From an uncultured Clostridia bacterium (GTDB taxonomy: Bacteria; Bacillota; Clostridia; Christensenellales; Aristaeellaceae): a stretch of DNA of 6,358 nucleotides. The stretch lies in assembly GCA_946410395.1 (NCBI GenBank), contig CAMKAE010000130.1:1-6358 (forward strand), read 5' to 3'. Below are positions 1-4,579 of this stretch, in pieces (position 1 is the stretch's first letter; every line of letters starts with the position of its first letter). The notes beneath the pieces are model-generated. The model worked only from the letters and a program-made list of their open reading frames with translations. It was not told the DNA's origin and did not search any database. Position numbers and translations under genes: made by a program.

Positions 1-24
1 TTTTCGGTCTTGACAAAGCCCTGG

Positions 25-44
25 TCGCGGTCCGCAGACCGCGA
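25..44. repeat. Perfect 8-bp palindromic hairpin in the left intergenic region, possible dispersed repeat element
   Basis: The sequence shows TCGCGGTC (25-32), a CGCA loop (33-36) and GACCGCGA (37-44), a perfect 8-bp stem. It is preceded by AAAGCCCTGG and followed by AAATCCCTTTTC, so the T-run (51-54) starts 6 nt after the stem, too far for a good intrinsic terminator. It lies in a 117-bp stretch with no supported gene. The style (GC-rich palindrome, short tetraloop, non-coding) resembles the REP-like intergenic repeats common in GC-rich Clostridia. That identity is inferred and would need a search for other copies in the same genome. It could also simply be 3'-UTR structure of the transcript ended at 90-115. 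Confidence 0.4.
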
Positions 45-89
45 AATCCCTTTTCGTGCCATTTATCAAGCTTCACTGAGATTCGTATC

Positions 90-115
90 ACCGCCCTTCG
101 GGGCGGTTTTCGTTT
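90..115 (+). terminator. Rho-independent terminator for a plus-strand transcript entering from the left
   Basis: A 7-bp GC-rich stem, ACCGCCC (90-96) with GGGCGGT (101-107), closes on a TTCG tetraloop (97-100), an exceptionally stable C(UUCG)G loop. It runs into TTTTCGTTT (107-115). The T-tract is present only when read on the plus strand; the minus-strand read gives GATACG after the stem. It therefore ends a transcript whose gene or RNA lies left of the window, and not the MATE gene, whose stop codon is 3 bp beyond the tract. On the plus strand one frame has a TGA at 11-13, so a coding gene could end there, but only three codons are visible. Confidence 0.85.
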
Positions 116-117
116 GC

Positions 118-1503
118 TCATGTATCCTGTTCCCCGTGTCCGTGGGCGGCCCGGAAGGCCGGCAGGGCGTCCCGCCCCTCCGGCGTCACAGGCTTGATCC
201 ACCGGCCGCTGAAGAGGTGCCGCTGCATCAGGACGAAGCGGATCGGCTCGTCGATATAGCAGCAGGCGAAGACCGCCAGGAAAGGCCAGTGCAAGGCCAT
301 GCCGCCGACCCATACCGCCGGGATCACGAGCACAAACATGAAGGTGATCTCCAGCAGCGTGCCGAAGGCGGCGTCGCCGGCGGCGCGGTAGGTGTCGTTC
401 TGCACCCAGTTGCCCATGCGGATCACCGCCGCAACGGCGTAGATGCACACCATGCCGAAGCCCAGCCGCAGGCTCTCCCCCTTCAGGCTCATCACCGTGA
501 GGATCGGCGTGTGCAGGGTGATCAGGACCAGCCCCGTTCCGGCGATAAAAGCCATGCACAGGTAGATCAGGCGGATGGCCCGCTGCCAGGCCAGCTCATG
601 CCGGCCGGCGCCCACCTCCTTGCCCACCAGCACGGAGGCCGCGTTGGAGAAGCCCGCGAAGAAGCCGATCACCAGGCCTTCCAGCACCCGGAAAACCGCC
701 AGCGCCGCCACAGCCTCCTCCGGCTGCCGCCCCAGCACGATGTTGATCAGCATGTTGCCCACGCCGATGAGCACCTCGTTGAGCAGGATCGGCAGGCAGC
801 GGACGAAGTATTCCCGGACAAAGGCGCGGTTCCACCGGAAATGCCGGTTCACCGCCGTCAGGTTGGGGTGATTCCGGCCCAGCCAGAGGATCACGCAGAG
901 GTTGACCGCGCCGGCCGCCACGGTGGCGCACGCCGCGCCCTCCACGCCCAGGCGCGGGATCAGCAGGGCGTTGAGCGCGATGTTGACCGCCACACCGGCG
1001 ATCGCGCCGTAGAAGGGGATGCGGACTTTCTCGGTGGAGCGCAGCAGCGCGGACATGGCGGCGGACATTACCGTGAACGGATAGGCCAGCCCCACGACGC
1101 GCAGATACCGCTCGCCGATGCCCTGAAAGACCGCCTTGTCCGTGTACAGGCGCATGATGAGCTGCGGTGCGAAGAGCGCAAAGCCGCTGAAGAGCGCCGC
1201 CATGGTCATCATGCAGGCGACGGTCAGCCCGTAAGCCCGGTTGATGCCCTCGCTGTCCCCGGCTCCCCAGTACTGGGCGAAGAACAGCATGCCACCGCCC
1301 ACGAACCCCCAGAAGCAGGAGAAGAGCAGCGAGGAAAACTGCGCGCAGAGTCCGACCGCGCCCACCGTTTCCTCGCCCAGGGGGGCGATCATCATCGTGT
1401 CCACCATCGAGCCGGTGGTGGTCAGCAGGTTCTGCAGCGCCACAGGGATGGCGATCACCGCCAGGCGCGAGAGAAAATCCCGCCAGGGAAAGCTTTGCCG
1501 CAT
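118..1503 (-). CDS. MATE family multidrug/toxin efflux transporter
   Basis: A 461-residue integral membrane protein, the usual length for the multidrug and toxic compound extrusion family of Na+- or H+-coupled antiporters acting in the cytoplasmic membrane. The two-fold repeat is visible. The first half begins with AIPVALQNLLTTTGSMVDTMMI (about 18-39) and has the family segment ALLRSTEKVRIPFYGAI...NIALNALLI...GVEGAACAT (152-194). The second half restarts near LNEVLIGVGNMLINIVLG (241-258) and has AAGDAAFGTLLEITF (374-388). Hydrophobic stretches are consistent with about 12 helices. The C-terminal tail from about 430 is hydrophilic. The start at 1503 is supported by GGAGAG six nt upstream, directly after the aldolase stop. 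It is the second gene of a two-gene operon. Family assignment is secure; the exported substrate cannot be told from sequence. No intrinsic terminator follows it on its own strand. Confidence 0.95.
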   Translation of the reverse strand: MRQSFPWRDFLSRLAVIAIPVALQNLLTTTGSMVDTMMIAPLGEETVGAVGLCAQFSSLLFSCFWGFVGGGMLFFAQYWGAGDSEGINRAYGLTVACMMTMAALFSGFALFAPQLIMRLYTDKAVFQGIGERYLRVVGLAYPFTVMSAAMSALLRSTEKVRIPFYGAIAGVAVNIALNALLIPRLGVEGAACATVAAGAVNLCVILWLGRNHPNLTAVNRHFRWNRAFVREYFVRCLPILLNEVLIGVGNMLINIVLGRQPEEAVAALAVFRVLEGLVIGFFAGFSNAASVLVGKEVGAGRHELAWQRAIRLIYLCMAFIAGTGLVLITLHTPILTVMSLKGESLRLGFGMVCIYAVAAVIRMGNWVQNDTYRAAGDAAFGTLLEITFMFVLVIPAVWVGGMALHWPFLAVFACCYIDEPIRFVLMQRHLFSGRWIKPVTPEGRDALPAFRAAHGHGEQDT

Positions 1504-1509
1504 GCTTGT

Positions 1510-1515
1510 CTCTCC
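1510..1515 (-). promoter_or_regulatory. Ribosome binding site of the MATE gene, in the 12-bp operon junction
   Basis: On the minus strand GGAGAG occupies 1515-1510, immediately after the aldolase TGA, and is followed by ACAAGC and ATG. Six nt of spacing is near ideal. The 12-bp gap leaves no room for a promoter, so the MATE gene is co-transcribed with, and probably translationally coupled to, the aldolase. Confidence 0.85.
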
Positions 1516-2541
1516 TCAGAGGTCCCGGATGGCCTTGCAGAGGCAGTCCACCGCCTCGTCGGGGGTGGCCCAGGAGGTGCAGGCGCGCATCACGCTGCGG
1601 CCCGGCCCCGCCTCCTCCCAGAACTCCAGGACGAAATCCCGGGCCAGGGTCTCCCGCTGTTCATCGGTGAGAATGGCGAACTGCTGATTGGTCGAAGAGT
1701 CGATGGCCAGGGGGATCCCGCGCTCCGTCAGCGCCGCGCGGATCCGCAGCGCCTGTTCCACCGCCTTGCGGCCCAGCGCAAAGTACAGCCCGTCGGCCAT
1801 CAGGGCCTCAAACTGGATGCCCAGCAGCCGGCCCTTGGCCAGCATGCCGCCCTGGCGCTTGATCATGTAGCGGAAGCGCGGGACCATGTCCGGCCGCCGG
1901 AACACCACGGCCTCCCCGAAGAGGGCGCCGTTCTTGGTTCCGCCCACCGTGAAGACGTCGCACAGGGACGCGAAGGTCTCCGGCGTCAGGTCCGTGTCGG
2001 GCGAGGCCAGCGCGCAGGCCAGGCGGGCGCCGTCCACGTAGAGCGGCAGGCCGCAGTCTCGGCACGCCGCGTAGAGGTCCGAGAGTTCCTCGCAGGTGTA
2101 GACCGTGCCCAGCTCCGTGGACATGGAGACGTACACCATGCCGGGCCGCACCGTATGCTCGAAATCCGCCTGGAGCCGCACGGCCTCGCGCACCTGGCTG
2201 CCGGTGATCTTCCCCGCCGTCGCAGGCAGGGGGAGCACCTTGTGGCCGGTGGCCTCCACCGCGCCGGTCTCGTGGACGCCGATGTGGCCGGTGTGCGCGC
2301 ACAGCACGCCCTCATAGGGCGCCAGCAGCGACGCAATCACCGTCAGGTTGGCCTGGGTGCCGCCTACCAGGAAGTGCACGGCGGCCTCCGGGACAGCAAA
2401 TGCCTCGCGGATCAGCGCCGCCGCGTGGGCACAGTGTGGGTCCTCGCCGTAGCCCACGGTCTGCTCGAGGTTGGTCGCCTGAAGGGCCTCGAGGATGCGC
2501 GGGTGGCAGCCCTCCAGATAGTCGCAGGAGAAATAAAGCAT
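1516..2541 (-). CDS. Low-specificity L-threonine aldolase / PLP-dependent beta-eliminating lyase family
   Basis: A fold-type I pyridoxal-phosphate enzyme of 341 residues, a normal family length. It is expected to cleave L-threonine or L-allo-threonine (and other beta-hydroxy amino acids) to glycine plus an aldehyde in the cytoplasm. Visible features: the N-terminal DYLEGCHPRILEAL...TNLEQTVGYGEDPH block (7-36) typical of the clostridial branch; FLVGGTQANLTV (57-68) for phosphate binding; GHIGVHETGA (85-94) with the ring-stacking His86; VDGARL (169-174) with Asp170, which pairs with the pyridine nitrogen, and Arg172; the Schiff-base lysine Lys203 in VGGTKNGALFGE; and a C-terminal VMRACTSW with Arg319, the likely substrate-carboxylate arginine. 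The start at 2541 is chosen because GGAGG lies 7 nt upstream and the family N-terminus begins there. The frame stays open to 2787, but that extension has no homology-like content and would overlap rlmA. First gene of an operon with the MATE transporter. I give no symbol because this branch differs from E. coli LtaE. Confidence 0.92.
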   Translation of the reverse strand: MLYFSCDYLEGCHPRILEALQATNLEQTVGYGEDPHCAHAAALIREAFAVPEAAVHFLVGGTQANLTVIASLLAPYEGVLCAHTGHIGVHETGAVEATGHKVLPLPATAGKITGSQVREAVRLQADFEHTVRPGMVYVSMSTELGTVYTCEELSDLYAACRDCGLPLYVDGARLACALASPDTDLTPETFASLCDVFTVGGTKNGALFGEAVVFRRPDMVPRFRYMIKRQGGMLAKGRLLGIQFEALMADGLYFALGRKAVEQALRIRAALTERGIPLAIDSSTNQQFAILTDEQRETLARDFVLEFWEEAGPGRSVMRACTSWATPDEAVDCLCKAIRDL

Positions 2542-2543
2542 AA

Positions 2544-2588
2544 CAATTCCTCCGTCAGAGATCCGCTCTTGCAAAAGGCGGAGAATTG
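2544..2588 (-). promoter_or_regulatory. Inverted repeat that would sequester the aldolase ribosome binding site
   Basis: Read as minus-strand RNA, CAAUUCUCCG (2588-2579) pairs with CGGAGGAAUUG (2554-2544): ten base pairs with a single bulged G. The aldolase Shine-Dalgarno GGAGG (2553-2549) lies wholly inside the stem, which ends two nt before the ATG. The 24-nt loop holds a smaller AGAG/CUCU hairpin (2569-2566 with 2560-2557). It could be a translational control hairpin of the aldolase-MATE mRNA, provided the transcript starts upstream of 2588. Equally, as DNA, it could be an operator, because its right arm sits in the spacer of the candidate rlmA promoter. I found no convincing minus-strand promoter for the aldolase, so the transcript start is unknown. 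The pairing is seen directly; any function is inferred. Confidence 0.5.
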
Positions 2589-2597
2589 GGGTAGCAT
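2569..2597 (+). promoter_or_regulatory. Candidate sigma-A promoter of rlmA
   Basis: TTGCAA (2569-2574, four of six to the -35 consensus) and TAGCAT (2592-2597, four of six to the -10) are separated by an ideal 17 bp. Transcription would start near 2604, giving a leader of only about 10 nt that just includes the GGGGTGA Shine-Dalgarno-like stretch (2604-2610) before the ATG at 2615. Each box is mediocre, so confidence is limited. The 2544-2588 inverted repeat overlaps the -35 and spacer. Confidence 0.4.
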
Positions 2598-2614
2598 GGT
2601 TCCGGGGTGATGAC

Positions 2615-3451
2615 ATGCCGGATAAGAAGGAAAGGTTCCTGGAGGCGGTCCGCCGGCTGGACGGACTGTGCTGTCCCGTCTGCGGTGAGGCGCTGCGGCC
2701 CGCTGACGACGGGCTGCGCTGTGAAAACCGCCACTGCGTCAACGTGAGCCGCCGGGGCACGGTCAACGTGCTCTCCGCCGCCCGCACCGACGCCTATGAC
2801 AGCGCGCTCTTCGCCGCCCGCAGGCGGGTGTTTGCCGCGGGCTGCTATCAGGCGGTGGCCGAGGCCGTCGAAGCCCTGCTGCCGGAAGGCCCCCAGCGCC
2901 TGCTGGACGCCGGCTGCGGCGAGGGCTGGTACCTGAACACCCTGCTGAGTCGCCACCCGGACTGGTGCGGGGCCGGCGTGGACATCAGCCGGGAAGGCAT
3001 CCGCATGGCCGCCGGCTATCCGTGCGCCGCCGTCTGGTGCGTGGCCGACCTGAAGCGCCTGCCCTTCCGGGACGGCTGCTTCACCGCGGTCCTGGACGTG
3101 CTGACCCCGGCGGACTACGCGGAGTTCCGGCGTGTCCTGGCCCCCGGCGGGCTGCTCGTCAAGGTCTTTCCCGGCCCGGAGTATCTGCGGGAGCTTCGGG
3201 AGGCCCGGGGCCTGCCGCTCTATGAAGCGGGCACGGTGGAGACGTGGCTACAGGGCCACGCCCGGGTGCTGGCGACGCGCCGCATCCATCAGACCGTCTC
3301 CGTCTCCCCCGCCGTCTGGGCGGACTTTGTGCGCATGACGCCGCTCAACCAGGACCTGGACGCGGACGCGCTGGACACACTGTGCAAAAAACAGGCGGCA
3401 GCCGTGACCATCGATCTCACCGCTGCCGCCTGTATCCCGGCTCAGAAGTGA
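2615..3451 (+). CDS. rlmA: 23S rRNA (guanine-N1)-methyltransferase, RlmA family
   Basis: A 278-residue SAM-dependent methyltransferase that modifies a guanine in helix 35 of 23S rRNA: G745 in the Gram-negative RlmA(I) group, G748 in the Gram-positive RlmA(II)/TlrB group. The host looks Gram-positive, so G748 is more likely, but this is inferred. The N-terminal zinc finger is intact: Cys20-x2-Cys23 and Cys36-x3-His40, matching the E. coli Cys/Cys/Cys/His arrangement. It is followed by the family GTVNVL (48-53) and TDAYDS...ARRRVFAAGCY (58-78) segments. SAM motif I is LLDAGCGEGWY (96-106), the acidic strand is GVDIS (121-125), and LPFRDG (149-154) and VLAPGGLLVKVFPGP (174-188) follow. Near the C-terminus MTPL (241-244) is the conserved late motif. 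The start at 2615 has a modest GGGGTGA upstream. The gene stands alone, divergent from the aldolase-MATE operon and convergent with the glycosyltransferase, overlapping its end by 10 bp. Its last codons contain the glycosyltransferase terminator in antisense. Confidence 0.92.
   Translation: MPDKKERFLEAVRRLDGLCCPVCGEALRPADDGLRCENRHCVNVSRRGTVNVLSAARTDAYDSALFAARRRVFAAGCYQAVAEAVEALLPEGPQRLLDAGCGEGWYLNTLLSRHPDWCGAGVDISREGIRMAAGYPCAAVWCVADLKRLPFRDGCFTAVLDVLTPADYAEFRRVLAPGGLLVKVFPGPEYLRELREARGLPLYEAGTVETWLQGHARVLATRRIHQTVSVSPAVWADFVRMTPLNQDLDADALDTLCKKQAAAVTIDLTAAACIPAQK
3386..3433 (-). terminator. Rho-independent terminator of the glycosyltransferase, embedded in the rlmA coding sequence
   Basis: ACAGGCGGCAGC (3391-3402) and GCTGCCGCCTGT (3422-3433) are perfect 12-bp inverted arms. 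After one C/C mismatch (3403/3421) four further pairs form (GTGA 3404-3407 with TCAC 3417-3420), leaving a 9-nt loop. Read on the minus strand the stem runs directly into six T (3391-3386). It begins 8 nt after the glycosyltransferase stop codon. On the plus strand no T-run follows, so it does not serve rlmA. All of it lies within rlmA codons 258-273. Confidence 0.9.
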
Positions 3452-4464
3452 ATGAGCCGCCGGCCGATCCGGTAGCCCGTCAGCATCAGCAGGTCTCCCG
3501 GCCGGCCCGGCATGTGGGAGAGCCGCCCGGGCATGCTCTTCCACAGCGCCCGGTACAGCGCCTCGTCATACGCCCGGATGTCCCGCCAGGCCTGCTCCCG
3601 CAGCGCTTCGGCCTCCTGCGTCTTCGCGACGGCCGCCAGGCACGCCAGGTTCAACAGCTGGCCGGCCGCGTTGTTGATCATGTAGGACCGCAGCCGCGCG
3701 GGCAGTTTTTCCAGATCCGCCATCTTCCAGCTGCAGGCCATCTGCGTGATCATGCCTGCGTATTCCTTCATGCGGCGGATCATGTTCTGTTCGTCCACCG
3801 ACTGTCCGCCGCGGCCAATGTTGTATTTATACACCGCCTCGTGCAGGTAGCGGATCTTCCGGGTCCAGGGCAGGGGCTTGTAGATATACAGGTTGTCCTC
3901 GTAGAAGCTGTGCTCGGGCAGGGCAAAGCCGTGCTCCCGCAGCAGCGCCGCCCGGTAGGTCAGGGCGTGGATCATGAACTGCTTCGTGGAGGGAAAGCGG
4001 CCGCACTCCTCCCAGCCGAAGAGCCGTTCTGATGGCATCACCCGGTTGTAGGAGATGCGGAAGCCGTCGCTGTCTCCGCCCCGGTCGTAGACATAGTCGC
4101 TCACCACCAGGTCCGCCTGCCGGTCCGGATCCGCGTGCTCGGCCAGCAGTGCCAGCAGCGCCTTCAGCCCGTGCTCGTCCAGCCGGTCGTCGGAGTCGAG
4201 CACCTTCATATAGATGCCCTGGGCGGTCTCGATGCAGCGGTTGATGCCCGCGCCGTGGCCGCCGTTGGGCTGGTGGATCACGCGGATCATCTCCGGATGC
4301 GCCGCCGCATAGCGGTCCGCGACCGCGCCGGTCCCGTCGGTGGACCCGTCGTCCACGATCAGCACGTCCAGCGCCTCGCCGCCCGGCAGCAGGCTCTCGA
4401 TCGCGCCCGCCATATAGGCCTCCGAGTTGTAGCACGGCACCACCACGGTCAGAAGCTTTTCCAT
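3442..4464 (-). CDS. Family 2 glycosyltransferase (GT-A fold)
   Basis: A 340-residue inverting nucleotide-sugar glycosyltransferase, probably acting at the inner face of the membrane in surface polysaccharide, teichoic-type polymer or glycolipid synthesis; donor and acceptor cannot be read. The GT-A domain shows TVVVPCYNSEAYMAGAIESLL (6-26), IVDDGSTDGTGAVADRYA (36-53), NGGHGAGINR (67-76), the metal-binding DSDD (90-93) and FYEDNLY (187-193), which carries the acidic pair expected at the catalytic-base position. YKYNIGRGGQSVD (212-224) is a common later motif. The C-terminal part is helical with no clear transmembrane segment. Start choice: GGAGG (4480-4476) lies 11 nt before the ATG at 4464 and only 2 nt before an in-frame ATG at 4473; I prefer 4464 because MEKLLTVVVP is the usual N-terminus. 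It has its own promoter and terminator, and it follows the GH3 gene by 115 bp. It contains a small MPGR duplication (311-314 and 318-321). Confidence 0.9.
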   Translation of the reverse strand: MEKLLTVVVPCYNSEAYMAGAIESLLPGGEALDVLIVDDGSTDGTGAVADRYAAAHPEMIRVIHQPNGGHGAGINRCIETAQGIYMKVLDSDDRLDEHGLKALLALLAEHADPDRQADLVVSDYVYDRGGDSDGFRISYNRVMPSERLFGWEECGRFPSTKQFMIHALTYRAALLREHGFALPEHSFYEDNLYIYKPLPWTRKIRYLHEAVYKYNIGRGGQSVDEQNMIRRMKEYAGMITQMACSWKMADLEKLPARLRSYMINNAAGQLLNLACLAAVAKTQEAEALREQAWRDIRAYDEALYRALWKSMPGRLSHMPGRPGDLLMLTGYRIGRRLIHF

Positions 4465-4475
4465 GATACCCATAA

Positions 4476-4534
4476 CCTCCACGGTCTTTCCGTCTGCGCC
4501 GGTGCGCAGGAAAAGCAGGACAGCTCGTGCCTGC
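4476..4534 (-). promoter_or_regulatory. Structured leader of the glycosyltransferase mRNA
   Basis: Downstream of the promoter, three short hairpins follow one another on the minus strand. The first is GCAGG/CCTGC (4534-4530 with 4519-4515) followed by TTTT (4514-4511), which resembles a weak attenuator. The second is CTGCGC/GCGCAG with a four-base loop (4509-4494), and the third ACGG/CCGT with a five-base loop (4493-4481). The last abuts the GGAGG at 4480-4476. The stems are short and regulation is only a possibility. Confidence 0.3.
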
Positions 4535-4542
4535 CTTCGCCT

Positions 4543-4571
4543 ATCATACACCGGATGGCGCAAAAAGGCAA
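4543..4571 (-). promoter_or_regulatory. Sigma-A promoter of the glycosyltransferase
   Basis: On the minus strand TTGCCT (4571-4566, four of six to TTGACA) is followed after exactly 17 bp by TATGAT (4548-4543, five of six to TATAAT). It lies just after the GH3 stop codon in a locally AT-richer patch. Transcription would begin near 4536, giving a leader of about 70 nt before the ATG at 4464. This makes independent transcription of the glycosyltransferase likely even though it follows the GH3 gene in the same direction. No terminator for the GH3 gene is visible, so read-through may add to it. Confidence 0.65.
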
Positions 4572-4579
4572 GGCCGGCG

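Noticed and set aside
10..15. A perfect TTGACA -35 box on the plus strand
   Set aside because: No -10-like hexamer lies 15-19 bp downstream; the expected place is the GC-rich hairpin.
1..62. A minus-strand open frame starting with ATG at 62 and leaving the window on the left (MARKGISRSADRDQ...)
   Set aside because: Only 20 codons are visible, the ribosome binding site is poor, and it reads straight through the perfect hairpin at 25-44. A plus-strand terminator just beside it argues for transcription the other way. Not supported as a gene.
10..2610. An 866-codon open frame on the plus strand, antisense to the MATE and aldolase genes
   Set aside because: Its codons are in exact register with the minus-strand codons, so its stop codons could arise only from TTA, CTA or TCA codons of the real genes, which are rare at this GC content. 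It starts at TTG without a ribosome binding site, and its product is a His/Arg/Ala/Gln-rich sequence with no domain-like pattern.
2542..2787. An N-terminal extension of the aldolase up to an ATG at 2787
   Set aside because: It would overlap the rlmA coding start, has Ser/Arg-rich sequence unlike the family, and the ATG at 2541 has an ideal ribosome binding site and the canonical family N-terminus.
3244..4032. A 262-codon plus-strand open frame running through the rlmA 3' end and into the glycosyltransferase
   Set aside because: It crosses two well-supported genes, has low-complexity His/Arg/Pro/Gln-rich composition and no recognisable motif.
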